NCBI GenBank assembly: GCA_030152675.1
Contig: JASLIY010000006.1
Coordinates: forward strand, 1-10,292
From: Acinetobacter sp.
GTDB lineage: Bacteria > Pseudomonadota > Gammaproteobacteria > Pseudomonadales > Moraxellaceae
Direction: 5' to 3'
Length of the DNA stretch: 10,292 nt
The number at the start of each line of letters is the position of its first letter. The first letter of the stretch is position 1. A program made the translations under genes and the position numbers. The notes below the pieces were generated by a model, which saw nothing but the letters and a program-made list of their open reading frames with translations, did no database searches and was not told the DNA's origin. This document shows positions 1 to 6,802 of this stretch, piece after piece.

Positions 1-1673
1 GTATAACCCGTGTTGGCGACATTACCGAGTACAGGTGCGACATCATCATCTACGCCAGTGATCACGGTAGATTGCGTCGGTGCATGCGTATCGATAATCA
101 GAGCAAAAGTAACTGGTGCACTTTCATTACCCGCAGGATCGTTTTGTGTCACCTGCAAGGTTTGTGGACCATCAGTTAAAGCATTGCTTGGCAAAGGCTC
201 CACAGTCCATAGCCCATTGGCATCTGCCGTAGTAGTACCCAGAACATTGCCATTACCATCTTTAAGCGTGATCAATGCAAAAGGCTCAGCCCCATGACCA
301 TTCACCGTTGGCGTGGTGTCGTTGCTTGAATCCCCCTGATTGAGCGGCCCGACGAGATATTCCACATTATCCAGCACCGAATCGATGACCAGCATGGCCG
401 GTGCGGTGCTGTCTATGCTGATATTGAATGGCGCACTCACTGGACCTGAATTGCCAGCTGCGTTTTCAACTCGCGTGGTATAGACATAGCGTTGACCGTC
501 GACCAAACCACTGTCAGTAAAGATATATTGATTGCCATTCACCAGCGTAGCAGTCCCGATTTTGACGCCATCACGATATACCGCGACGCGATCATCCGTG
601 TCTAGTACACCTTGCACACTGATATTCAACGTCGGTGAAGTGTCATTGGTGGTCGTGCCTGAGCCAAAGTTTCCTGTCTGCGGTGCCAAATCATCACTAT
701 AGCTATCGATCGTGGTGGTTTGGTTTGGAATTTCATCCAACGGCACCACGGCTGTCGCTGGCGGCGAGGTATTATTGGCTTTATCGGTTGAGGTGGCTGT
801 GACTTTATCGCCATTATTAAGCCCTGGATTATTCACACTCCACGAACCATCCGTTCCCGCAGTCACTGTTTCAGTGCTGCCATTCGGGAAAGTCACGGTC
901 ACTGTACTGCCCGGCTCAGCTGTACCCGTAATCGGGTCTTTACCATTGATTGGATCAATCACGGGGGCATTGGGAGGGATTGCATCGACGATTTCAGTGA
1001 CTTCAGGCGAGCGATTATTATCTTTATCGCTTGCAACCACCTTCACTTCTTGACCATCCGTCAGACCAGGATTGGAAACAGTCCATGTCCCATCGGTTCC
1101 AACCACGGTGGTTTGCTTGTCACCATTTGGAAAAGTCACGGTAATGGTGGTACCAGGAATGCCTGTTCCCGTGATCGGATCTTTGCCATTGATCGGATTG
1201 ACCACTGGCTTATCGAGAATGATAGTGGGTTTAACGCTTTCCTTATCGCTATGCCCTGCCCAAGCAATGATTCCTGCAGCAGTGACTGGCACCGCCAACC
1301 ATCCCCATAAACTACTGGCACCATCGTGATAAAGCAGTGGTTCAATACTGTCGATATAGCCATAGCTGATGTTTTCTAATAGTGCACCTTGAGCATCGGT
1401 AAACTGCACCCAAATTAACTGTTTCTGATCATCTTCAAAGACCAGACTATTTTCCGTATCGTATTGCCCATCTACAAAGAATTGATGAATAACCAGTACT
1501 TCGCCGGTCTTTAACGTGATGATGGCGTCATTGCCATTTTTCGCAATACTTAAAACATTTTCGTGATTTGTTTTTATTAAGACCACTGATGCTTCAGAAA
1601 CTGAAACCGAACTCGCATTTACGCTTTCTAAGACTTTATGTGTTTGTTTAGAGATTACTTTAATTTCAGACAT
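1..1673 (-). CDS. Bap/BapA-type giant adhesin, N-terminal part (runs off the window)
   Basis: The reading frame is open from an ATG at 1673 to the window edge (557 codons plus two bases), so only the N terminus is present. A GAGGG ribosome-binding site lies 6 bases upstream (1680-1684). Residues 1-120 (MSEIKVISKQTHKVLES...) have no Sec signal peptide and resemble the BapA/Bap/LapF prefix-like domain. Residues 122-139 form a Trp- and Ala-rich hydrophobic stretch with a TAAG motif at 131-134. Residues 156-236 and 237-318 are tandem Ig-like repeats of the Big_6 type, both with NPINGKDPITGT or DPINGKDPITGT. Residues 319-425 and 426-532 are two further Ig-like modules (NDTSPT, NDTTPT, AAGNSGP and PAGNESAP motifs), and a fifth begins at about 533. 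Family members are very large cell-surface proteins exported by type I secretion that mediate biofilm formation and adhesion. The type I signal would be at the unseen C terminus. The family call is strong. Which particular Bap/BLP paralogue this is cannot be told. Confidence 0.88.
   Translation of the reverse strand, partial: MSEIKVISKQTHKVLESVNASSVSVSEASVVLIKTNHENVLSIAKNGNDAIITLKTGEVLVIHQFFVDGQYDTENSLVFEDDQKQLIWVQFTDAQGALLENISYGYIDSIEPLLYHDGASSLWGWLAVPVTAAGIIAWAGHSDKESVKPTIILDKPVVNPINGKDPITGTGIPGTTITVTFPNGDKQTTVVGTDGTWTVSNPGLTDGQEVKVVASDKDNNRSPEVTEIVDAIPPNAPVIDPINGKDPITGTAEPGSTVTVTFPNGSTETVTAGTDGSWSVNNPGLNNGDKVTATSTDKANNTSPPATAVVPLDEIPNQTTTIDSYSDDLAPQTGNFGSGTTTNDTSPTLNISVQGVLDTDDRVAVYRDGVKIGTATLVNGNQYIFTDSGLVDGQRYVYTTRVENAAGNSGPVSAPFNISIDSTAPAMLVIDSVLDNVEYLVGPLNQGDSSNDTTPTVNGHGAEPFALITLKDGNGNVLGTTTADANGLWTVEPLPSNALTDGPQTLQVTQNDPAGNESAPVTFALIIDTHAPTQSTVITGVDDDVAPVLGNVANTGY
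720..1208 (-). repeat. Two tandem Big_6-type Ig repeat units in the adhesin
   Basis: Two consecutive units of about 81 residues occupy adhesin residues 156-236 (966-1208) and 237-318 (720-965). Both share the order PINGKDPITGT, TVTFPNG, GTDG(T/S)W(T/S)V, NPGL and SDK/TDK-N-SP. The identity carries over to the DNA, for example ATCAATGGCAAAGATCCG against ATCAATGGTAAAGACCCG, which suggests duplication within the gene. Such arrays can change copy number by recombination. Confidence 0.85.
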
Positions 1674-2233
1674 GACATACCCTCGAGGATCAAAAAACGC
1701 TCTTTGTATAATTTCAAATATTATTTTGATTTTTTCAGTTATTCACCGATACATATAAAATAGGTCAAATAACCAACAGCAGCAATATAAAGCGCAGCAT
1801 GAGCCGCAAGCAGATTTGATGATTTAAAAATAAAAATAAAAAAATAAATCACCCCTAGAAAAAAAACATCACACACATTTGTTTATATTGAATTTATTTA
1901 TTTATCTATTTTTAAAATAAAATATGCATTCAATTCATTCTATTTAAATCACAACAGCACTATATCTCCTGCACTGTATTATTTAATCGCATTATCCAGA
2001 TTCAAAATTTGTAAATAAATTGGATTTAAATCAAAGCAACAATATTATTTAACTTCGTATTTTATGTATTAAACCCACTACGCTTTAAACGCCAATGCTC
2101 ACGATATAATCCCGCATCCATAGATTAAATTCAGGCACAAAAAAGCCAGCATTACTGCTGGCTTTGGTTTTAGCATGATATTAAATGTTCAACCTATATC
2201 ACGACCGATACGGATATAAGATCAGCTTTTAAA
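1674..2233. other. AT-rich intergenic region between prc and the adhesin gene
   Basis: This 560-base gap carries no credible ORF. From about 1810 to 2060 it is extremely AT-rich, with A/T runs and near-repeats of AAAAAT around 1823-1849. It must contain the adhesin promoter on the minus strand. A TTGACC hexamer (minus strand, 1763-1768) is a possible -35 box, but no convincing -10 box sits at the right distance, so I do not assign a promoter. The right-hand end holds the prc terminator (2139-2165). AT-rich DNA ahead of surface-protein genes is often bound by H-NS-like silencers, which is only an inference here. Confidence 0.6.
2139..2165 (-). terminator. Rho-independent terminator of prc
   Basis: A perfect 10-bp stem, AAAGCCAGCA (2142-2151) paired with TGCTGGCTTT (2156-2165), has a 4-base loop. 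Read on the minus strand it is followed by a run of six T (2144-2139). It lies about 70 bases past the prc stop codon, in the orientation expected for terminating prc before the adhesin gene. Confidence 0.85.
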
Positions 2234-4435
2234 TTAACGCTTGGTGCTCTCCGGCTTAGAGAGCTGCGCATAATCCATCAAGATATTTGCCGCCTCATTG
2301 ACGAAGGTTTCTTCTTCTGGCAATGGTGGACGTTTATTGGCTTTAATCTTGGCACGCGCTTCGATTAAAGCATCTTGAGATGCTTGATAGCTTTCCCAGT
2401 TTGCAAATGGTTTTTGCTTGGTCACTGCACGGCGTTTATTTTCAGCATCCAAGGTTTTTTGCTCTAGTGCGATTAACTCGGCCTTACGCTGATCAATATC
2501 CAAGACCACCTTTTTCTGCTCTTTGGCTTGTTTGGCAATCGCCATTCTGCTTTCAAGATATTGGAACTGTGCATCCGCTTTGGCGCGTTGCGATGAAGAT
2601 TCGCTGAGCTGTGGAATATACGACTTCACCGCACCTTCACGCTTAAATGGCGCAGTCGGGATGGTGTCCCACTTCAAGGCATTCTTGGCTTTACGTTCAC
2701 CAAACTCTTCATCGTAGATATCGACCAGTTTAATGTCTGGCACCACGCCTTTGTTTTGGGTACTGCCACCGGTGATCCGGTAAAACTTACGTTGTGTCAG
2801 TGTCGCTTGACCATAGGCCAAAGTATCCAGCTGCACTTGTGCAGTGCCCTTACCGGTGGTCGTGCTGCCAATCACGATGCCGCGTTCATAGTCCTGAATC
2901 GCCGCAGAGAAAATCTCACTGGCCGAGGCAGAGGCCAAGTTGATCAAGACTGCCAAAGGACCGGCATAGGTTTGTGCACCGCCATCGGTGTCATCAAAGA
3001 CACTGACATTGCCGTTACCATCACGGATTTGCACCACAGGGCCTTCTTTGATGACTTGACCAAGCATTTTCGCCACTTCTTCGAGTGAACCGCCTGGGTT
3101 ATTGCGTAGATCAATGATCACGCCTTCAACCTTTTGCGCAGCCAAGGTCTGCAGCGCTTTATTGGTGTCTTCAGACACAGAACGATATTCTGTACCGGCA
3201 CGGCGTGCGCGATAGTTCAGGTAGAAAGATGGAATCTCAATTACACCAAAACGATGTTTAACACCGTTACGGGTAATATCGACTGTACGTGAACGTACCC
3301 CCGAATCTTCTTCTTGAATAATGTCACGAGTCAAACTGACCACACGCGCTTGGCTCATTGAGGCGCCCGCACCGAGTAACTTGATCGATACTTTGGTGCC
3401 ACGTTTACCTCGAATCAGACCGACGATTTCTGAACTTGGCCAGCCGATGACATCAATCATCTTCTCGCCATCTTGCGCAACCCCGATGATGCGATCACCC
3501 GATTTGACCTGACCCGATTTACTCGCAGGTCCACCTTCGACGATGGTTTCAATCTTGGTATAGTCTTCGTTGCCACGGTCTGGACGAATGGCGACCCCGA
3601 TGCCTTCAAGCTGCAACGAGGTTTGACGATTCAGTTCCATCGCATCCACAGGTGGGAAATAGTTACTGTGTGGATCATAGGTGGCAAGCATGGCATTGAG
3701 TGTTTTCTCTAACACATCATCGCTTTTCACACGGCCAATACGTTGCAACCGACGGGTATAACGTTTGGTTAAGGTTTGAACGGGAGTTAAATCTTCCGCT
3801 GCGGTAAGATCTTGACCATTGGCCAAGGTCGGATCAGCTTTGAGCGCCTTTTGCTTGGCGTCCTCTTCTTCTTTGGTAATGGTCAGGTTGATCAACTGTG
3901 AAACCAACATTTTTTCCCAATGGGCTTGTTGTTCAGCCTGAGATTGGAAATAAGGTGCTTTTTCACGATCGGTATCTAAGTAGACCCCAGCCTGTTTTAA
4001 GTTTTGTGGTTTCTTTAAATCCGCCAACATAAACTCATAGAAACTTTTTAAGCGTGCACGATATGCGGCATGAATCGCAAATGGCCCCGACAAATCACCC
4101 GCTTTTAATGCCGCCCCAAAGTTTGCACCATATTGTTTTTTATATTGTTCAACTTCTGAAGCCAAGAATAAAGTGTGATCAGGATCGAGACTATCAAGAT
4201 ACATATCCAAGATCCGTTGCGATGTATTGGCATCTAAACGCATATTCAGATAATGCTGACGATCCACCAGCGTCGCCAATTGGCGTGAAACCAATGCTTG
4301 TGCTTGAGTCGGTTGAATTGAGGCAGACGAAACGGAAGCGGGCTCAGTGGCTGCAATTGCCTCGTTGATGGTGTGGTTGAAAAACAAACCACCAGTCGCG
4401 ATAGCAACTGCGCAAGCGATTAATTGTAGTTTCAT
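2234..4435 (-). CDS. prc: Periplasmic tail-specific protease Prc/Tsp (peptidase S41A)
   Basis: The protein has 733 residues; E. coli Prc has 682. Residues 1-29 form a Sec signal peptide ending at a likely AIAA cleavage site, so it acts in the periplasm. A helical N-terminal domain (about 45-260, with DPHSNYFPP at 254-262) comes first. A PDZ domain follows at about 270-355 (LEGIGVAI, GPASKSGQVKSGDRI). The S41 protease core includes IDLRNNPGG at 441-449. The serine-lysine dyad is probably Ser504 in ASASASEI and Lys529 in TTGKG, with the same 25-residue spacing as E. coli Ser452/Lys477. A charged C-terminal domain (about 590-733) completes the family layout. Members process or degrade periplasmic proteins by recognising nonpolar C termini, and affect lipoproteins and peptidoglycan hydrolases. 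An in-frame TAA lies 10 bases before the ATG, which fixes the start. An AAGGAAG sequence sits rather far upstream (12 bases). The gene is divergent from nagZ and has its own terminator. Confidence 0.95.
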   Translation of the reverse strand: MKLQLIACAVAIATGGLFFNHTINEAIAATEPASVSSASIQPTQAQALVSRQLATLVDRQHYLNMRLDANTSQRILDMYLDSLDPDHTLFLASEVEQYKKQYGANFGAALKAGDLSGPFAIHAAYRARLKSFYEFMLADLKKPQNLKQAGVYLDTDREKAPYFQSQAEQQAHWEKMLVSQLINLTITKEEEDAKQKALKADPTLANGQDLTAAEDLTPVQTLTKRYTRRLQRIGRVKSDDVLEKTLNAMLATYDPHSNYFPPVDAMELNRQTSLQLEGIGVAIRPDRGNEDYTKIETIVEGGPASKSGQVKSGDRIIGVAQDGEKMIDVIGWPSSEIVGLIRGKRGTKVSIKLLGAGASMSQARVVSLTRDIIQEEDSGVRSRTVDITRNGVKHRFGVIEIPSFYLNYRARRAGTEYRSVSEDTNKALQTLAAQKVEGVIIDLRNNPGGSLEEVAKMLGQVIKEGPVVQIRDGNGNVSVFDDTDGGAQTYAGPLAVLINLASASASEIFSAAIQDYERGIVIGSTTTGKGTAQVQLDTLAYGQATLTQRKFYRITGGSTQNKGVVPDIKLVDIYDEEFGERKAKNALKWDTIPTAPFKREGAVKSYIPQLSESSSQRAKADAQFQYLESRMAIAKQAKEQKKVVLDIDQRKAELIALEQKTLDAENKRRAVTKQKPFANWESYQASQDALIEARAKIKANKRPPLPEEETFVNEAANILMDYAQLSKPESTKR

Positions 4436-4485
4436 AAATACAGTTTACTTCCTTGGATTTTCCCAATTCAACGCTGTTTCTTGAG

Positions 4486-4505
4486 CTGAATTGATTAGAA
4501 TTCAG
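4486..4505. promoter_or_regulatory. Inverted repeat in the prc leader, possible operator
   Basis: CTGAATT (4486-4492) and AATTCAG (4499-4505) form a perfect 7-bp inverted repeat with a 6-base spacer. It lies in the prc/nagZ divergent region, downstream of the predicted prc start of transcription. It could be an operator or a weak mRNA hairpin. AT-rich sequence makes such repeats fairly likely by chance. Confidence 0.25.
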
Positions 4506-4544
4506 AATCTTAAACAACTTTATTCGATTATGTGGTGTAGTTTT

Positions 4545-4574
4545 ATCATAATATGTAAGGATAAAATGTAGCAA
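4545..4574 (-). promoter_or_regulatory. Candidate sigma-70 promoter for prc
   Basis: On the minus strand, TTGCTA (4569-4574) and TATGAT (4545-4550) are separated by 18 bases. They match the -35 and -10 consensus at 4 of 6 and 5 of 6 positions. Transcription would begin near 4538 and give a leader of about 100 bases. The call is by inspection only. Confidence 0.35.
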
Positions 4575-4634
4575 ATCATTGCAAAATTCAGTTATGGTTT
4601 GCCTGTCTAAAAAGTACAGCTACGGATTTTCACT

Positions 4635-5657
4635 ATGATTGGCGCACTAATGCTGGATATAGCAGCGACGACCCTGACGAAAGAAGATATTCAATTATTA
4701 AAAACTCCGCAAGTCGGTGGTGTGATTTTATTTGCACGAAACATCGAATCAGCCGAACAAGTTCGTGCTTTGACGGATCATATGCGTTCTGTTCGACCTG
4801 AGCTGTTAATTGCGGTTGATCAGGAAGGTGGACGAGTACAACGTCTACGTCAAGGGTTTAGTGCTTTGCCTGCGATGGGGCGCTTTGGTGAACTCTATCT
4901 GGAACAACCGCAACGTGCGCTCGAATTGGCTGAACAATGCGGTTGGTTAATGGCCATCGAAGTCTTGGCAGTGGGGATCGATTTTAGCTTTGCGCCGGTC
5001 TTGGATCTCAACTTGATCAGTGATGTGATTGGTGATCGGGCATTTGCCAATAATAGCGCTGATGTGATCGTATTGGCAGGTGCATTTATGCAAGGGATGC
5101 GCCGCGCAGGCATGGCCACCACTGGCAAGCACTTTCCGGGACATGGTGCAGTCAAAGCGGACTCACATGTGGCTGCCGCAATTGATCACCGCAGCTATGA
5201 TGAGATCTATCAACAAGACATGCAAAGCTTTATTCAGTTACAGCCACAACTCGATGCGCTGATGCCTGCCCATGTCATCTATGACCAAGTAGATCCAAAC
5301 CCTGCTGGCTTTTCACCGTTTTGGATCGAAACCATCCTTAGACAACGACTTAACTATGATGGCGTGTTGTTCTCAGATGATTTAAGTATGCAAGCCGCGG
5401 GAATCGCTGGAAATGCAGATGCACGTATCCTTGCGGCCTTAAATGCAGGCTGCGATATGGGTTTGGTGTGCAATGATCGTGACGCGGCGCTACTGGCACT
5501 CGATGCCATCAAAGATCTTGCACCGCCGAACCAAGCACGTCTCTCACGGATGCGTGGTCAGATCCCAGAGCACAAAGTCATCGGCGATCTAGACTTAGGC
5601 GCTACATGGCAGCAGACCCAACAACAGATCGAAGCATTTAAACAATCCTTCGTCTAA
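4635..5657 (+). CDS. nagZ: Beta-N-acetylhexosaminidase NagZ (glycoside hydrolase family 3)
   Basis: The 340-residue protein is almost the same length as E. coli NagZ (341). It has no signal peptide, as expected for the cytoplasmic enzyme that removes N-acetylglucosamine from GlcNAc-1,6-anhydro-muropeptides during peptidoglycan recycling. Family marks run in order: VDQEGGRVQRL at 61-71, FAPVLDLN at 119-126, the GH3 signature KHFPGHG at 165-171, the flexible catalytic loop His178 in ADSH, and the probable nucleophile Asp248 in FSDDLSM. In bacteria with an inducible AmpC system, the 1,6-anhydromuramyl products act as beta-lactamase inducers; no ampC or ampR is in this window. The ATG at 4635 begins directly with the conserved MIGALMLDI block, preceded by a weak ACGGA. 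It is divergent from prc across 199 bases and is followed by a methyltransferase gene 115 bases later on the same strand. Confidence 0.96.
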   Translation: MIGALMLDIAATTLTKEDIQLLKTPQVGGVILFARNIESAEQVRALTDHMRSVRPELLIAVDQEGGRVQRLRQGFSALPAMGRFGELYLEQPQRALELAEQCGWLMAIEVLAVGIDFSFAPVLDLNLISDVIGDRAFANNSADVIVLAGAFMQGMRRAGMATTGKHFPGHGAVKADSHVAAAIDHRSYDEIYQQDMQSFIQLQPQLDALMPAHVIYDQVDPNPAGFSPFWIETILRQRLNYDGVLFSDDLSMQAAGIAGNADARILAALNAGCDMGLVCNDRDAALLALDAIKDLAPPNQARLSRMRGQIPEHKVIGDLDLGATWQQTQQQIEAFKQSFV

Positions 5658-5772
5658 GCCCACCACAAAAAACAATAAAACACCTAACTTATGACACAAG
5701 GATGTGTTACTTGTTGGCGTGCTAAACTGCTTGAACTGTAAAAAACCTAAAAAGACTTAAAAGTACTTCAGG

Positions 5773-6672
5773 ATGAGTATGAACAAAAACGTAGCTTCAA
5801 AACATCGACATATTTCGTTTACCGCACACTATACCGGCTACATCTGGTACAAAATGGGTATTTCCCATCCGCAACTCGCCACCCCGCAAGGTAAGTTTTT
5901 GGCACAACTGGCACATCCTTTTGAAAGTTGCGCCGAAAAATTTTTAGGGGCCAGCATGCGCAGCACCTTAAAAACGCGACATCAACTGCTTGATGCACAG
6001 CTGACCGAGTTACTCGCAGATGATCCTCAGCTACAAGTCTTAGAAATCGCTGCGGGACTCTCTCCACGCGGCTGGTGGTTTCGCCAGCACTATCCGGGGA
6101 TCAACTATCGTGAGCTCGACTTACCGGCGATGGCACAGACCAAACAGCAGGCCTTAAAACACATCGAGCAATACAGCCCAGAGGTCATGGCCTTTGATTT
6201 ATTTAGTGATGAGTTTAAACAAGCCTTTGAACACTTCAATCCTGAACAGCGCTTGGTGGTGATCAGTGAAGGCTTGATTAATTATTTTGATAAACCTCTG
6301 CTGCAACAGTTGATCCAATCCATTGCTCAACATGGGCAGAGCTTTCAACAACTGCACTACCTGACGGATCTCTATCCTGAACCGATCAAACACAAACTGG
6401 CTCAGGTGATTTGGAGTAGCAGTAAACTCTTGAAACTGATCTCACGCAGTGCTTTTAGCTTTCACTTTGTCTCACCGCAACAGGTTCAGCACTTTTTTCA
6501 ACAGGCTGGCTTTCAACATGTTCAGGTGATTCAACCTGCGACTACCTCAGATCACAACAACAATAACAATAACAACGATGTATCAGCTGGGCTTACGGCG
6601 AGCACTCCCCTTGACGATGCACATCTTGGGGATTTGGTCTGGGTCGTTCATGCACAGCGCACGCGGACATGA
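5773..6672 (+). CDS. Class I SAM-dependent methyltransferase of the LCM/PPM1 (COG3315-like) type
   Basis: The 299-residue protein resembles the leucine-carboxyl-methyltransferase-like family. The SAM-binding glycine-rich motif is VLEIAAGLSPRG (89-100). The next beta strand is YRELDLPAM (112-120), whose Asp116 should contact the cofactor. The family's EGLINYF block is at 166-172. Relatives methylate carboxyl or hydroxyl groups of small molecules or proteins; the substrate here is unknown. No signal peptide or membrane segment is seen. The first ATG (5773) has AGG directly against it. The ATG two codons later (5779) has AGGA at 5 bases, so true initiation is probably at 5779, giving 297 residues. 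A low-complexity segment near the C terminus (257-284) carries seven consecutive Asn before the chain ends in HLGDLVWVVHAQ. No strong terminator separates it from nagZ, so read-through transcription from nagZ is possible. Confidence 0.82.
   Translation: MSMNKNVASKHRHISFTAHYTGYIWYKMGISHPQLATPQGKFLAQLAHPFESCAEKFLGASMRSTLKTRHQLLDAQLTELLADDPQLQVLEIAAGLSPRGWWFRQHYPGINYRELDLPAMAQTKQQALKHIEQYSPEVMAFDLFSDEFKQAFEHFNPEQRLVVISEGLINYFDKPLLQQLIQSIAQHGQSFQQLHYLTDLYPEPIKHKLAQVIWSSSKLLKLISRSAFSFHFVSPQQVQHFFQQAGFQHVQVIQPATTSDHNNNNNNNDVSAGLTASTPLDDAHLGDLVWVVHAQRTRT
6556..6576 (+). repeat. Seven-codon asparagine tract in the methyltransferase gene
   Basis: Seven consecutive AAC/AAT codons encode Asn262-Asn268. 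The tract is a trinucleotide array broken only by two AAT codons. It lies in a hydrophilic loop outside the recognisable methyltransferase motifs, so length changes of whole codons should be tolerated. Confidence 0.85.
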
Positions 6673-6714
6673 ACGTCAAGTCAATGTCTAGCAATGCAAG
6701 TCTCCGTCCTTGAA

Positions 6715-6738
6715 GTTGACGTTGACGTTGACGTTGAT
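6715..6738. repeat. Hexanucleotide tandem repeat in the convergent gap
   Basis: Three exact copies of GTTGAC (6715-6732) are followed by a fourth with one change, GTTGAT (6733-6738). The array lies between the methyltransferase stop (6670-6672) and the hydrolase stop (6759-6761) and is not part of either gene. AACGTCAA at 6672-6679 can pair with TTGACGTT inside the array, giving an 8-bp stem at the end of the methyltransferase transcript. Confidence 0.8.
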
Positions 6739-6750
6739 TCAGAATCATCT

Positions 6751-6802
6751 AGTTGGACTTATTCCAACTCGAGAACATTCACCTCAACTGAATGTTCTCG
6801 AG
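6751..6802 (-). terminator. Two inverted repeats at the 3' end of the hydrolase gene, possible terminator or mRNA-end structure
   Basis: A perfect 13-bp inverted repeat, CTCGAGAACATTC (6768-6780) with GAATGTTCTCGAG (6790-6802), surrounds a 9-base loop and lies wholly inside the last codons of the hydrolase gene. Immediately after it on the minus strand is a 7-bp hairpin, AGTTGGA (6751-6757) with TCCAACT (6763-6769), whose loop covers the TAA stop (6759-6761). The two share two bases and so compete slightly. No T-run follows on either strand, so neither is a classical intrinsic terminator. They could slow 3' exonucleases or help end convergent transcription. Confidence 0.4.

Noticed and set aside
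10..1363. Plus- and minus-strand ORFs of 60-113 codons across the adhesin region, including a plus-strand series rich in Val, Ser and Pro
   Set aside because: They overlap the adhesin repeats in other frames. Their repeated patterns merely mirror the Ig repeats on the opposite strand.
2084..2110. TATAAT at 2105-2110 as a plus-strand promoter
   Set aside because: The nearest -35-like hexamer is only 15 bases away and no plus-strand gene follows; it would run into the antisense of prc.
1672..2233. Small RNA or attachment site in the AT-rich gap
   Set aside because: No hairpin with a T-run other than the prc terminator, no tRNA-like fold and no direct repeats flanking an element were seen.
4344..4574. 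Minus-strand 76-codon ORF overlapping the start of prc
   Set aside because: It covers the prc promoter and signal-peptide region in another frame and shows no recognisable domain or ribosome-binding site.
5692..5709. Hairpin TGACACA-AGGA-TGTGTTA as a terminator after nagZ
   Set aside because: The stem is only 7 bp with a G-U pair and no T-run follows, so it is too weak to call.
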